Counted from the stretch's first letter, positions 1-11,578 are shown. The stretch: 64,000 bases of DNA from Symsagittifera roscoffensis (GCF_963678635.1 NC_087070.1:44869467-44933466); one strand, 5' to 3'. Program-made: numbers and translations. Notes: generated by a model from the letters alone, not told the origin.

Positions 1-2159
1 TTGCGGGAAAAAAGTCGCTAAGTTCATCAATTTAGAATATGGCGTGGCAATGAGCTCAAAAATCACAAATGATGCCAAAACTCAGGAAAATGAAGCAAAT
101 TCACCTGACAAAATTGTTGGTTGTAATTGATTATAATGCATTATTTTTCAACCAAAAAATGTTCCGAATTTTTTCAAAAATAATCAATTATAATCATTCA
201 AAAATAGATTTTCTTGGCTCGAAAAACATTAAAATTGTAATCCATTTTGAATCAAATTTTTTTTATTGTAGGTAAGACTGACTAGAAAATTCCAAAATTG
301 TCCGTGAAGCTGCAGTGCGGGTAACAAACGGAGATTTGGAACAGTTGGTTTTTTTTAGAATCAATGAGGCAGTTCGGCCTAGTACTGGTGAATGTGTAAG
401 GCCATCTATTTGCAAGTTTCTCGAGTTAATTGAACTTGATTTGATCTTAAATGTCTACAATCGTATGAGCTTAACTTGCTTGAACTATCACTGAAGATTT
501 CTTGTAAAATTATCGTTAGCTTAGAAGTTAAGTGCGGCATACTCAGCAAAAGACTGCAAACATGGTAACTTAAGAGTTTGCCGTTCATAGAAGAAATATC
601 TTCAACAAGTTGTGAATTGATGCACCGTTGTTTAATCATATTTGACTTCGATTTAATTAAATTTTAGTCTTAGTGTTAGGTTCTGTTAATTTTAGCTGTT
701 CTATTACGTTGATATGTAGATCATTATAACTGTCAATCTAATCTCCATAGAAACTATAATTGAAAGTTGGCTTTAAAAGTGTTTTTGTTTCTCATAATAC
801 ATTGAGTCGATAAGCTGAATAGAGCCCACCAACTCCCCCATCCGCGTCAACGCTATCGTTTAGGTGAAGCAGCTTTAAGGTGGGATTTCGTTTCGGATTC
901 GTAAGAGTCAATGAACGAAGTGAAGACTCTTATATAAGTTGTGATGTTTTTTTTAGGAAAAGCCTTAAAGTTTGTATTTGTTCTGTTCACGGTTAAGTTA
1001 TATTTTTCGCGGTTTGATTTTTGATTCATTTTTTGTTCAATTCAATTAAATTTATCAATGTATTGAAGGAAGGCAAATTACGCTCTCCAAAAAAGAAAGC
1101 TGAAATTTTAAAGTTCGAAAGTGCATTTTGATTTTTAGGTTTCCAGAGGATTAGAAAAATTACCCATTGATCCGGTTTTCTCAAGCTGGGATGATTTAAT
1201 CGAAAACATTTCATCAATCAAAAATTGCTCTTTACATTAGAAGATTTTTAATTTCATATATATATTTTCAAAATTTTGTGGTTTTTCAAAAATTAAGTCT
1301 GATTTTTTTCTGTTTTCTTTTGTTCAGTTAGTCTTTTCTAACTGTCTTTTTAAGACTCAATGAACTGAGTGAAAATTCTTTTTATGGAAAAAGTCTAAAA
1401 CTATAGTCGCGTTCAATTTAGATTTGTCGCGGTGGGCCCTATGATTTGGTTTTGAGTTCTGTCCATTTCTTTTTTTAAAAGAAGACAAATTTCATCATCG
1501 AACATTCCTTTTGATTCAGTTTTCTCAAATTGGTTTGAGTTTATCATAGTAGTGTCAAAGTAATAAAGGTCATATATTTTCTTGGAAATTCAGAGTATTT
1601 TTTTTCGGTGTTCCTGCTTCAAATGACTCTTTTCCAACTTTCTGTTGACTATGTTTGTAAATTTTGGTTTAATCAAGATGAGAAAATGATCACTTGTACG
1701 CACCCTTTCCTATATTTGTTGTGATTTTTTCAGTTGGAATTGAGATCTCCGTTTCCAGCCAAAACATCCGTCATAATCTTCATAAAATTGGGCAAACTCA
1801 TTTTAAGCCTAGATATATGCGTGCTAAGAATATTACAAGTGTGATTAGGCAGAACAGATAAATGAGAATAGCATAAAATGTTTGGACTACAATTATTCGA
1901 ATTTGAGCAACTAAAAGATAAGGAAAAAATCAATAGTTTCTCAATTGCGTTTTTCAATAGTCTTTCTTTTCATCCTGATTTTTGAGGTTTTTGACGCAAC
2001 TTTGACGTGCTTAACGCTGTAAAGACTTCAAATGCAAAAGCATTCAATGGAAATTTGTTTTTCTCATTCATTACTAAAAGCAGTTTAGTCTGAACACAAA
2101 AAAGTGCAAGCTACATTTTTTGACACCTAGATTTTTACGCTTGCGCTTAGTCCCTTACA
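1..2159. other. AT-rich non-coding stretch with diverged ~450 bp duplication
   Basis: I see no convincing gene here; the short open frames lack family motifs and many lack an ATG. Two stretches resemble each other: about 900-1220 and about 1350-1560. Each has a block like GAGTCAATGAAC.AAGTGAA, then a GGAAAAAG block, then TTCG.GGT and a TTCTCAA(A/G)(C/T)TGG block in the same order. This suggests an old duplication about 450 bp apart. No function is assigned. Confidence 0.4.
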
Positions 2160-2860
2160 TGAGATTTTGGGTTCAATTCAAAGAAAGGGTTGTGGGAAGC
2201 TCATTTGCTTATGCGACTACGCCCAAATTTTTCTGAGACTCAATTATTATGGCCCTCAAGAGAAGTCAAAATGTTGATGTTTTGACCGTTTTTTTTGTAA
2301 TTTTTTGAATTTTCTCGATCACTACCTTTCACATCTCAGACTTTCGGTTTAATCGAAAGTACAGGTTGCGACAATCTCCTCTGCATAAGCAGCTACTCCC
2401 TATTTTTCACGCAAAAAAACTATCTTTTAAAATATCAAAATTTTGATTTGTTGACTGTTTTTTGGACTTTTCTCAATAAGTACCCTGCCGAATCTGATAT
2501 CATAGGTTTAATCGAAACAACAGTTTATTGAAAGCTTATCTTTTTAATTTGCTACGCCTAGTTTGTTGGAGAAAAAGATGTGGCCTTCAAACAAGTCAAA
2601 GTTTTGAAGTTTTGGCAGTTTTTTGGAAACTTTTTGATTTTACGTAAAAACTACCGTCCCAATTCTCAGGTCATGTTCAATCGAGAAACTCGGTTTTGGG
2701 AAATTTTTTGCTTAAGTGGTCACAACCTATTTTTTGCAGAGAAAAGTTATGGTTTTTGGAAAGTCTTTTGACCGTTTTTCTAGAACTTTTTTTGACCGTT
2801 TTTTAGAAACTTTTTGTATTGTCTTGGAATTTACACAATCAAATATGAGATGAAAATGCA
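2160..2860. repeat. Diverged tandem repeat, period about 155-170 bp, ~4 units
   Basis: The phrase TTTTGACCGTTTTTT (or a close variant such as TTGACTGTTTTTTGG or TTTGGCAGTTTTTTGG) recurs near 2280, 2450, 2615 and 2768. Each time it is followed by a TTTTTGA.TTT block, a stretch resembling GGTTTAATCGAAA, and then a block resembling GC(T)TAAGT.G.(T)AC.CCTA. The ordered recurrence shows a satellite-like tandem array with units roughly 75-80 percent alike by eye. No coding potential is evident. Confidence 0.6.
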
Positions 2861-2880
2861 AATGAAAGAACCGGTTGCGG

Positions 2881-3972
2881 TAGTTGTTCCACCAGAAAGG
2901 GCGACTGATTAAATTTGTGAAAGAGAAATTTATCTCCGAGGAAAAATTGATTATCTCAAATTTTTTTTTTACTCTCACTTATTTTTGTAGAGAAACAACT
3001 AAGGTTTCAGACAAAGTTCAATCGGCATCAATCCCTTTAATATCAAAAGTATGCATCACGCTCTAGCTGGGCTTCTGGTTGTTTTTTTTTCGATCCTAAC
3101 GAAAATTTTGGTTAATCTAGTTTTTTTTTTCAACGTTTCAACATCAAGTTTTTTTTGTTTGTGTTATATCGCAATTGGTGCGAAATTCCGCTTCGCCTGT
3201 GTTTAAAATCCAATTATAATTAAAAGGTCTTCAATATGATACCACTTTTCAAAAGGTCCAATGACTTTTACTCTATTCTGTTTTAATCTATAGTATCTTA
3301 CCCTATCTTGTACTTAACCTCATGCCAATTTACCCTCACTCAGTTACACCCTATAATCGAAGGAATTTTAACTTACCACAACTCTGAAGAATCCAAAACA
3401 TAATAGATCCGAACAGATCAAATAACCATAATTTTGAGAACAAAGAACAATCGCCAAACGTGAAAGTTTTGCTTGTTCAAAAACGAAATGAGTTCAAAGC
3501 ATGAACGAACAATAAAAATAACCTGATTGTATCATTTTGCGTTGTAACTATTTCTTACTCTAGCAGAAGTCAAGTATAACCAATTCACTGTAGCTTAGTA
3601 GATAATGCATGTGCGTTAATTTGAAATGTTCAAAAGATCTTATCAAAAATTTCAATAGTTTCAAATGTTCGAAGTCAAAATTTTAACTGAAACTCTAAGA
3701 AAAAGACTAACAGTTTTATTGATTTAACAAAAAGATAGTATAGACACCTTAGTGCCAGGCCACGGGGGTGAGGGAGGAGTTAAAATTTGATTGGTTTTTT
3801 CTGTATTTTGGTTATTGCAAATTGTCTGCCTTTCAGCATGCCGGGAACCTCAAAAAGTTAGTTTTTTTTAAATAAATTCAATCTCTTTTTTTAATTCACA
3901 AAAATTTGCAAAGTATACATATAGAAATGGCTCAATTGAGCCAGATCATTTACATAATTTAAAATTGAGTCT
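2881..3972. other. AT-rich non-coding stretch
   Basis: Long T and A runs; no ORF with recognisable motifs and no clear terminal repeats. Confidence 0.35.
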
Positions 3973-4215
3973 TCATTGAAGCTTTTTACTATGTTTGTGA
4001 TTTCGTTGTTCTCGATATATTTTTCGACCACGATTGTTATTTCCTCCCACGGCTATCAAGATATTTAACTTTTGGTTTGCGGCATCGAGTTTCATTTCGT
4101 CGAGGAATGTATATAAGAAAGGAAGGCTACTCTGAAACAATGCAGTAACACCAAAATGCCATCCTTCTACAGCATTTGTTGTTCGGATCAAGCCTGAAGC
4201 TGCTTCCTTCGGCAT
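3973..4215 (-). pseudogene. MULE (Mutator-like) transposase C-terminal fragment
   Basis: The 80-residue minus-strand frame contains RTTNAVEGWH followed by a helical segment (FLYTFLDEMKLDAANQKLN) and a basic end. The RT(T/N)NAVEGWH motif marks the C-terminal side of the catalytic region of FLYWCH-associated MULE transposases. The same motif (RTNNAVEGWN) occurs in the other MULE relic in this window at 40199-40407. The catalytic DDE core and any zinc finger are missing, there is no nearby TIR pair that I can see, and the frame opens without a natural start. It is therefore a dead fragment. The family assignment rests on this one motif block. Confidence 0.6.
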
Positions 4216-5965
4216 AGGGTAGATTGGAACAGAGTAAACTACTGCTACCTTTCAAAAGGCGACATGAGCTGTAGTTCCTTCTAGATGCTTTTAGTCTTTC
4301 GGAGCAATAACCTCATGTGTAGTCAAGGAGATTTGGTTTTACAAGGTTTCAAACTAAATCCACTGGACTAAGTGAACACTGTAAAATTCCATTTGCACTA
4401 TCTTTTGCTTAATTGTTAGGTATTAGAGGTCGATCAAAACACCAAATTGTACTTTTATTATCATTTTGTTCAAATTTTTTACCAAAACAAAACAATGAAT
4501 AATTAGTTTTAAAGGCTAGTTTTATATAAAATTTCGTGATTTTCCGAGCTGAATTTTTTTAAGGATATTTTTTTTCTATAATTGAGTGATTTGTCTGGAT
4601 TTTGGTCTGAAATGATGCTAGTCTCATGCACACTTATCATAAACACCTTAATTGCAGCAAATTATTTTGTACATTACCAAATTATCTTCCGGGAACAGTA
4701 AATGAGACTGCTCACCGGTAGTGGATTTGAGGGGAGGAGGAGGTGCTCCGTTACGGTAAAATCAAAATAACTGCGTAAATTTCAAACTTCAGGTAAATTT
4801 CAAACTTCCAGATAAAGATAGATTTCAAACTTCAAGGTTTTGAATTGTAAACAAACTAATTGAATGAGCACAGAATGTTGCGACCACGATAATAGGTAAA
4901 AATATGTAACTCTATAGTCTTTCTTAAAGTTACGGTAAATTCAAAATAATCGTTAATCTTTTTGTATTCTTACGAAAATGTTATCAGTTGTAGGATATCA
5001 GCTTTCCTCATACCGATCAAGTCAGCTGTAAATGATTTCTTGCAGTTGTTTGGTACAAATATACAGATTTGTGAGTTATCATTACGTTGTCTCAGTGGTC
5101 TTGTAACTTCAAGTATTTTGCTAGTTTTTCTTTATCCTAACGAATTTTTGGATGAAACTGTCTATCAATTAAGGACGTTTTATTAGTTTGAAGTTATTGT
5201 AGTTTAATAATCATAATAATTATAAATTGTTTCCAACATAATGTTACGATTATAATGACAAGGTTCTTTATTTACTCGCTTACAAAAATGTAGATTGGTA
5301 GGACGCCATTAGGTTGCAAGAGCCTATTTTTGCACTTGCAATTTCTCAGTTTTTATGCTTCTATAGTATAGATAATGATCTTTTAAAATATAAGTTTTTG
5401 TATTCAAAGCTCGATTCGTTAAGCAAGTCATGCAAGAAATTCAGGCCGTACTGATTAATTTAGCGGATGTTTTGAGCGATTTGCTTAGTTCCAAGCTGGG
5501 GTGCGTTATTTAAAAAATAGTTGATGTAAGAGCTTTTATACGTCAAGTTAACCCTTTTCCGAGTTCACCAAAAACTGAAACTCATTTTTTTGTCCCAATC
5601 TCTTGTGAGTACGTGCAAATTTTTTTTTTTTGGGAATTTGGAGAGTTTTGATAGAAAAAAGGTTTTTTTTTCTGGCTCTTTCTTTCTCAATTACGTGTAA
5701 AGGAACGACGTGGTGTCACTTATATCGGAACTTAAATTCAGTTCATTTCCTCCCGAAAAGGAAGGCAAACTCCTCTATCGAACAGCGAAATGGTTAAGGT
5801 GTATAATTTTCCAACTGTTTGTTAACTATGTTTTTGAATTGTCTCAAAAACACAGAAACAAATTGGGTTCTCAAGCAAAATTTGAAGGTATTTTTTGCTT
5901 TTAAGTTATTATGCACACTTCCTCCTTCGTAGCTGCATACACATGTCTTAGCGAGTACAACTGCA
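4216..5965. other. Intergenic DNA upstream of the SEL1-type gene
   Basis: AT-rich sequence with scattered short frames and no supported gene. Around 4740-4830 the phrase AAATTTCAAACTTC(A/C)(A)G is repeated three times within about 60 bp, a small local tandem repeat. The promoter and 5' UTR of the gene starting at 5966 presumably lie in the last few hundred bases, but no specific element can be named. Confidence 0.35.
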
Positions 5966-7063
5966 ATGTTCTCTAAGGCGTGGCAGTTTGCATCTCGTAA
6001 AAATGCCCTCGGATGTTCCTGGAGCCCCTCAACTAGAGCCGCTCTAGGTCCGCCCGGAAACAATGACCCAAACTCAAGCCCCCTTTCGTCAAGCACCAAC
6101 GGTCATAAAGCCGACAGCTGCGATTTACAACATGATGATGTAGTGTCGCTTAATAGAAAGCCCCCGTGCGCATTAGGTTTTCCGCGCATTGTGTCAGTTG
6201 ATCATAATGGGGGAATAATTGCTTACAAACTGATCAAGAATGTATGCAATGATCTATCCCAAAACGAGTATCTGGCACGAAATGCTCTCAGGGTCGGGTG
6301 CGAAGCGAATGAATCAAAAGACGCCTTAAACTCAGAATCATTTCTCAAATTGTTTTCTGAAAAAGCTCTTAAAAAAGCTAGCCAACTTAACATAAATGAA
6401 GGCAAAGATTACAGCCAAAACAAGGTGCTATCGGAGATCACCATCACCTCAGATGGAGATCACCGAGAGATTGCAGCTAAAAGTCTCTCTAGAAGAAAAA
6501 CATCATCACGTTCAGGAGATCCCAGCAGTTCGAGAAACTCCAAAGATGATTTTGAACGTCGGCGCAGCTCCTCGTTATCGAGTGTGAATCAATGTAAATC
6601 GAACAATGGTGGAATTGGAAATGCCAACAATGACCAGAAACGTCCTATTGGATTTCAAAATGTAGAGAACCTTAAAGATGGAGTGCGTTTAGTGGACTCT
6701 ATTTTGGCAGACGCATTAAACGATGAAGCGATCGAGATTTTGTCCAAACCAGACGTGACTATGTTTCAAAAAATGACTGCTCAAAGACATCTTGAAGACT
6801 CGGTTCGTCTTGACAGTTGCAAAGCCATGTTTAATCTAGCTGTTTGTTATGAGACGGGAAAATTGGGAAGAATCGACAAACTTCGAGCTGCTGAGTTGTA
6901 TGAAAGGGCGGCGCGTAAAGGAAACCTACAGGCTAAAATTAACTTGAAAAGTCTTATTTCCGAAGAAACTTTTGTCGGAGAGTCTAGAAAGGCGAGATGC
7001 GAACGCGTGATGAATATAAAACAAACTTTGGGCCGTAAAAGTCCACTAGATATTATTAGTTAG
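5966..7063 (+). CDS. SEL1-like repeat protein (possibly DELE1-like), intronless
   Basis: The ORF has 365 residues, starts at the ATG of CAATGTTCTCTAAG and ends TTAG-TTAG. The N-terminus (MFSKAWQFASRKN) is basic and free of acidic residues, which would fit a mitochondrial presequence, although this is inference. Residues about 150-225 are Ser/Arg/Asn-rich low complexity (SRRKTSSRSGD, RRRSSSLSSV). Residues about 270-335 form a SEL1-type alpha-helical repeat: AMFNLAVCYETGKLG, then AAELYERAARKGNLQAKINL, with the usual A..LG..Y..G....D...A...Y..AA..G...A spacing. SEL1 repeats mediate protein contacts in adaptor proteins. The overall plan (presequence-like start, disordered middle, C-terminal SEL1/TPR) recalls the mitochondrial stress protein DELE1, but I see no diagnostic DELE1 sequence. 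Codon use is richer in G and C than the flanks, which supports a real gene. AATAAA signals follow at 7468 and 7491. Confidence 0.7.
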   Translation: MFSKAWQFASRKNALGCSWSPSTRAALGPPGNNDPNSSPLSSSTNGHKADSCDLQHDDVVSLNRKPPCALGFPRIVSVDHNGGIIAYKLIKNVCNDLSQNEYLARNALRVGCEANESKDALNSESFLKLFSEKALKKASQLNINEGKDYSQNKVLSEITITSDGDHREIAAKSLSRRKTSSRSGDPSSSRNSKDDFERRRSSSLSSVNQCKSNNGGIGNANNDQKRPIGFQNVENLKDGVRLVDSILADALNDEAIEILSKPDVTMFQKMTAQRHLEDSVRLDSCKAMFNLAVCYETGKLGRIDKLRAAELYERAARKGNLQAKINLKSLISEETFVGESRKARCERVMNIKQTLGRKSPLDIIS

Positions 7064-7639
7064 CGGTGCTTATTATGATTACTTAACTAGCTAAATAACA
7101 AACTTTTAGACATGTAATGTGTTGATGCCATTGAGGTGGGTTCCATTTCCTTATATTTACACAAATATGTTGAAGTTATTCAGTAATTTGATATCTGCGC
7201 TCTTTTGTAATATATCAGATGTATAGTTGAGCTTTTTATCGGAATCGGATTATTACCAGTTGTGCGATGAAAGAACGTGTCTGTAACCAATACATTACGG
7301 TTTCGGTTTCTCAATTCGCGTTGCATTGTGAGACCGAGCTCTCAATAATTTTAAATTGCGCTTCGCTGGCTGACTAAGGTGAAAGTTTTTTAAATTCGTT
7401 ACCTTAGCTGTGTTACTAGTACTACTTCTAAAATTACTTAATTTCTCTATAATGGGTTTAAAAACTAAATAAACATAAATTTCAGTAAACAATAAATTTC
7501 TGTTTGTTAGGAGCGCATTTACAGTTTAGAAAGTAAGTATAGCTAGAAATCATGGAAAATTTGATATTCGAGAATGACATCCAGTAAGAAAGAAGATCCC
7601 GTTTAAAGTTGCTTGATCGAAAATTTTGATGTTCGTGTT
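7064..7639. other. 3' flank of the SEL1-type gene up to the LTR array
   Basis: Contains two AATAAA hexamers (7468-7473 and 7491-7496), plausible poly(A) signals for the upstream gene. It ends at the GTGT target-site repeat (7636-7639) that abuts the first LTR. No further gene is visible. Confidence 0.45.
7636..7639. other. Target-site duplication GTGT (left)
   Basis: Four bases directly before the TGTAG start of the first LTR. The same four bases follow the last LTR at 25875-25878. Length fits the 4-6 bp usual for gypsy-type integration. Chance identity of 4 bp is 1 in 256 for a fixed boundary. Confidence 0.65.
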
Positions 7640-8791
7640 GTAGTATTGAGAAATACTACACAGACAAAAGACCATTGTCTTAATTGTTTATTTAACGACC
7701 CAATTCTAAATTTGAGCGTGCCAATTAAATTAAAGCCTCTTTTCACTAAATCAGATATTGACTGATTTACTCTTATTAGGACTATAAAATCTTGTTTTGA
7801 AAATCCACTCCTTTTTAAATACTTGTCCAATTTTTCTCATTTTTTCGTGCTCAATATTTTAAAAAGGCGGCGATTATTTTTACGTCCCTTTTAACTTAAC
7901 TTGAAACAAACTGGATAAACATTTCGCAGTCTTGCCGGCTGCACTGAAATTCTCCTTGCTTTGATTAAGCAGAGATGCACCTGCAATATGATGCATCAGA
8001 GAGAGTAATATGAATTTTTAATCAGACAAACTGAAGGCTGCGGTTTTTATCAAAGTGGACTAATAAGTTGAAGATATTTGATTTGAAAAAATCAAACAAA
8101 AATTAGTTGAAAATTCCCTTATTAAAAAGGGAGAACAAAGGAGCAGGTGAAACCTGAATAATTAAAGATTGAATCAGCCGCCGGTTTATGCTTACGAGCA
8201 AAAGGACTGGCCTGAAATCTTCAGTGTTTCATTTTGCTCAGTCAGCAGCAAGTCATTTCTCTTCAGTCAGTTCTTTTAAAAATAAATAATTTTTCTTCTC
8301 TGCCCTAACACTAAAATTAATCTAGCCCTTTTCATTTATAAAAAGAGAATAAATTCTCAGTTTAAGTTTGATTTGAAAAATTATAAATCGAGATACTCGA
8401 GATACACACCCCCGAGGAAGTCTGGACTACAAGTACCCAAAGGACTACGGCAAGACGATTCAGACGACCCAACCAGAAATGCTGAAGTGGACAAAATCAA
8501 GGGCAACCATACATACTAATCAGCCACCGACCTTAGTAAGAAGATAAAATATTGATGAACAAAATAAGATTAGCTCAACCTCCCCTCATAGGTATATTTC
8601 TTTAAGCTGTTCGATTCATTTATATAATCTAATAACCCAGTGCTTTGTATCTAACCAACTAATTAATTCATACCTTTTCTAACTATTGTTTCTACTCTAC
8701 TTTTTGTCAAGACAATTTGACGATTTAAGGTGAGACTTATAACTTAGGATAAAATTACTAAGCATTCAACCAGCAATGACCGCTTAGTAAA
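7640..8791 (+). repeat. LTR 1 of the array (5' outer LTR)
   Basis: About 1152 bp. It starts TGTAGTATT and within the first 22 bp forms an inverted repeat (TGTAGTATT, GAGA spacer, AATACTACA). It ends ...CTTAGTAAA, two bases before a primer-binding-site-like TGG. The end is unusual because it is not CA. A TATAAAAAG box lies at 8337-8345, a plausible promoter of the element. Boundaries are uncertain by one or two bases. Confidence 0.85.
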
Positions 8792-8793
8792 AC

Positions 8794-8810
8794 TGGTGCG
8801 ACCGCAGCAG
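8794..8810 (+). other. Primer binding site of copy 1
   Basis: TGGTGCGACCGCAGCAG begins two bases after the LTR. TGG is the complement of the CCA end of a tRNA. The tRNA species is not identified. The same sequence follows LTR 2 at 17304-17320 and is absent after LTR 3, as expected for a 3' LTR. Confidence 0.65.
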
Positions 8811-11110
8811 AGAACTACTCCTTAAGAAATTCTTTTTCCAACAAACTAGAAACAGCTTTTAAAATTCAAAAAATATATTATTATTAGGATCTGTGAGTAT
8901 TTGTCAGATTAGTTTTCAACCTCAAAAAGCCAGAGACAATGGGTATCTTTCGATAGAAACACAATTTCATTGTCTTCTACTTGACAGATATTCCTGGTAG
9001 GGTTCTTGCGAAATGCATCCCCTGCGCTAGCAGTCGCCCACGATATCCCTCCATCTCGAGGTCTATTAGACGGCTTTCTAACTGACATTAGCTCATGAAC
9101 TTAACTATTATCTATTATTATAATAATATATAAAATTTCTGAAAGAATCGTTCTCTGCCTAAGTCCGCTAGTAATATGTACCCGTTTTGTCCAGTAATCC
9201 ACTAAACTTTTGCCGAAACTTCAGTTTGAAGTTATCATCACTAAAATTAACGAAATTCTGTATTAAACTAAAGTGCTCAAAAAAGTTATTAAATATCTTC
9301 AATTATTTTTTCGAGGGAGTTAAGTGGTCATATGTGCGATCTAAGAGTACCCTAAATTGTATGATAAATTGAATTCTTCATCACATTATCTCAAACCATC
9401 CACGCTTGTTGCTATTTATTCTAATCCTTCATCAATTCTCGAGGCTTATCCTCAACTTTTCTTAAACTCATTTTAATTCTATCCACCTTAACGTAACTTA
9501 AACCTAAATCATCCATCAGTAAAGCTACCAATTACTGAAACTAAGGAAGAAAGTAACAAAAACCAAAAAGGAAGGAACGGATTTGAGTGTTTTTTGATAA
9601 ATCATTAGTTTTTTTTGACACATTTTAAATATACACCTAATAAATAATAAGATTACACACTAAAACCAATCTTAATTGTTAACCACATAACACCAAACAC
9701 CAAGTCTTAGTTTCAGCACGAAATTATTAGGATTCACAACAAAAACTAAGTCTAAAACACTGACACATCCACTTTATATTGTTAAACTAAGTTTCATATG
9801 ATAGCATAAGCACTAAAAAATTGATTTTTACCAGCCAAAATTTTTGGTTTACCAGCCAAAATTTTTGGTTTCAGTTATAGGGTCAAACGTTTCATTTAAA
9901 ATAAGTATAGTTTCCGGTCAAATCTTTAAGTTTCTGTAAACGGATTCGGGTAAAACAGCAAAAATTGAACTAGTCAAACCAAAATTTGGATACCATAAGT
10001 CAAAAACCTGGTCTTAAATGGTACGTTTTTGTTAATTTCAGGTTTCAGAACACAAAAATTGAGTTTTTGGTCTCAAAATTGAGCTCAGAACGCCGAATTT
10101 TGACTTTCTAGAGAAAACTAACGGTGTTAAAACCCACCAAACCAATTTTAGAATTTAGTTCCTAAGGCTGAAACGTACGTTTCAGAATTGGTGTTTTTGG
10201 TTTCAGACCCAAAAATCTTGCTTCCGAAGTGAAATTTTTGTGAAATATTGAAAGATAATAGGAATCCTTAATGCACTAACAAATTTTTAAACTCAAAAAA
10301 CTTCTAGAAGGTGTTAGTTTGAGCCCTCAAACTTATAGTTTCAGAAAACTAAAATCGTCGTTTTAGGCTAAAGTTTTCATCTTTTTGGCAATTTTATTGC
10401 TGGAATAGAAATATATTAGAGAGACAAATCTAAAAACTCTAAAACCAAGTGATCAAACCATAGTTTCAGTTCTAGAAATCATAGTTTCAGCCCCAAAAAC
10501 TTAGGTTTCCGCAAACAAATTTTTGATTTTGAAGTTACAAACCTGTTCAAAATTCTAATTTACACTAGACCAGCTATCAAAAACCAACTTTTTATTTTCA
10601 TGCACCGAGTTTGAGAGAGCTTAAGAGTTTTAGGTTTGAGTTTTCAAAAACTAAGTTTAAGATATCAAAAGATTCGGTTTTCTCGAATTTTTTTGCAAGA
10701 TAAAGCGAAAACCAGATATAATAAAGCGTATAGAAAATTTTAAGATTAAAACAAACTCAACTTCAGCTACCATAGTTTCAGGTTTCAGATTATCGTTTCA
10801 GTCAAAAAATTTAACAAAAAAATAAAGTTTTGAACCAATAATAACCATTAAAGGCATATAGTTATATTGTTAACCATACCATAGCATCAATAAAACTTCA
10901 CTTGAACAAAGTTTCAGGTTTCAGTTAAGGTTTCAGCGAATAAAAAACTTGAAAAACTTTTCCAAAGAAATTTTTTAAATTTCCTTATCTTATTATTAAT
11001 AACCTTTGTTAATATTCAATAATTCCTAAGAGGTTTTCATTACTCTAAAACATACTAATCAAATAGTACAACTTAGCTCAAGAAAAAGAAAACAAACATC
11101 GTAAAAATTA
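8811..11110 (+). other. Long untranslated leader of copy 1, rich in GTTTCAG motifs
   Basis: About 2.3 kb between the PBS and the first ATG ORF contains no supported gene. From about 9840 to 10930 the heptamer GTTTCAG (or ATTTCAG) occurs about fifteen times, often doubled as TTTCAGGTTTCAG. A 21-bp phrase ending AAAATTTTTGGTTT is tandemly duplicated at about 9830-9870 in this copy only. The motif looks like a 3' splice-site consensus, so alternative splicing or an RNA-binding platform is possible. This is inference. Confidence 0.5.
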
Positions 11111-11386
11111 ATGTCAACACATTTTAAAATTGACGTCAGTACAATAAGTTTAAAACTCAAATTAGGAAATAAAGTCTCTAACATCATATGGTATATCACT
11201 AACACAGAAAAAGATCATATTAGTATACTAGCAAAACACCCTTACGACGATAAACACGAATTATACGTTTTTTTTCGACGATACACTCCAGAACTTGACA
11301 CAATTCTTCAGCAAATAAAAATACCAAATAATATAATTTATATACCGCAAGAACGATTAATTGCTTCACTCCCGATTGCTTTTTGA
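11111..11386 (+). CDS. Small leader ORF A of the LTR element, copy 1 (unknown function)
   Basis: An ATG ORF of 91 residues, about 850 bp before gag. I do not recognise a domain. It shares a core with the next ORF: IIWYITN..KD.I.IL.KHP....HEL, then TPE....L, in the same order and at the same positions. The two ORFs are therefore tandem paralogues that arose inside the element. The protein is small, with alternating hydrophobic segments that look beta-rich, and has no signal peptide or membrane segment. The second array unit encodes an identical protein at 19633-19908. Ordinary LTR elements have no gene at this place. A regulatory, RNA-binding or Gag-accessory role is conceivable, but nothing in the sequence decides. 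Confidence 0.6.
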   Translation: MSTHFKIDVSTISLKLKLGNKVSNIIWYITNTEKDHISILAKHPYDDKHELYVFFRRYTPELDTILQQIKIPNNIIYIPQERLIASLPIAF

Positions 11387-11578
11387 TATCATAATATACC
11401 TAAGCACAAAACTACTTGCATTTTAATCAAATTTAAAAAAAAAACACAAATTTTTTCTTAACAAAAATTAAAAACATAACAAGTTCATTCCAAATTGAAT
11501 AGAAAAATTCAAATATTCTTTATATTGTTTATCATTCCCTAAATAAATATTTATGTCCCTAAAATAATGTAAAATGCT

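Noticed and set aside
7603-7830. Antisense ORF starting with a DKYLKRSGF-type peptide inside each LTR (also 16086-16340 and 24704-24913).
   Set aside because: It is conserved only because the LTRs are near-identical, starts at TTG rather than ATG, and the three copies end differently at the LTR edge.
9187-9372. 61-residue frame in the leader, identical in both units.
   Set aside because: No ATG at the given start, AT-rich composition, and identity is expected from the recent duplication.
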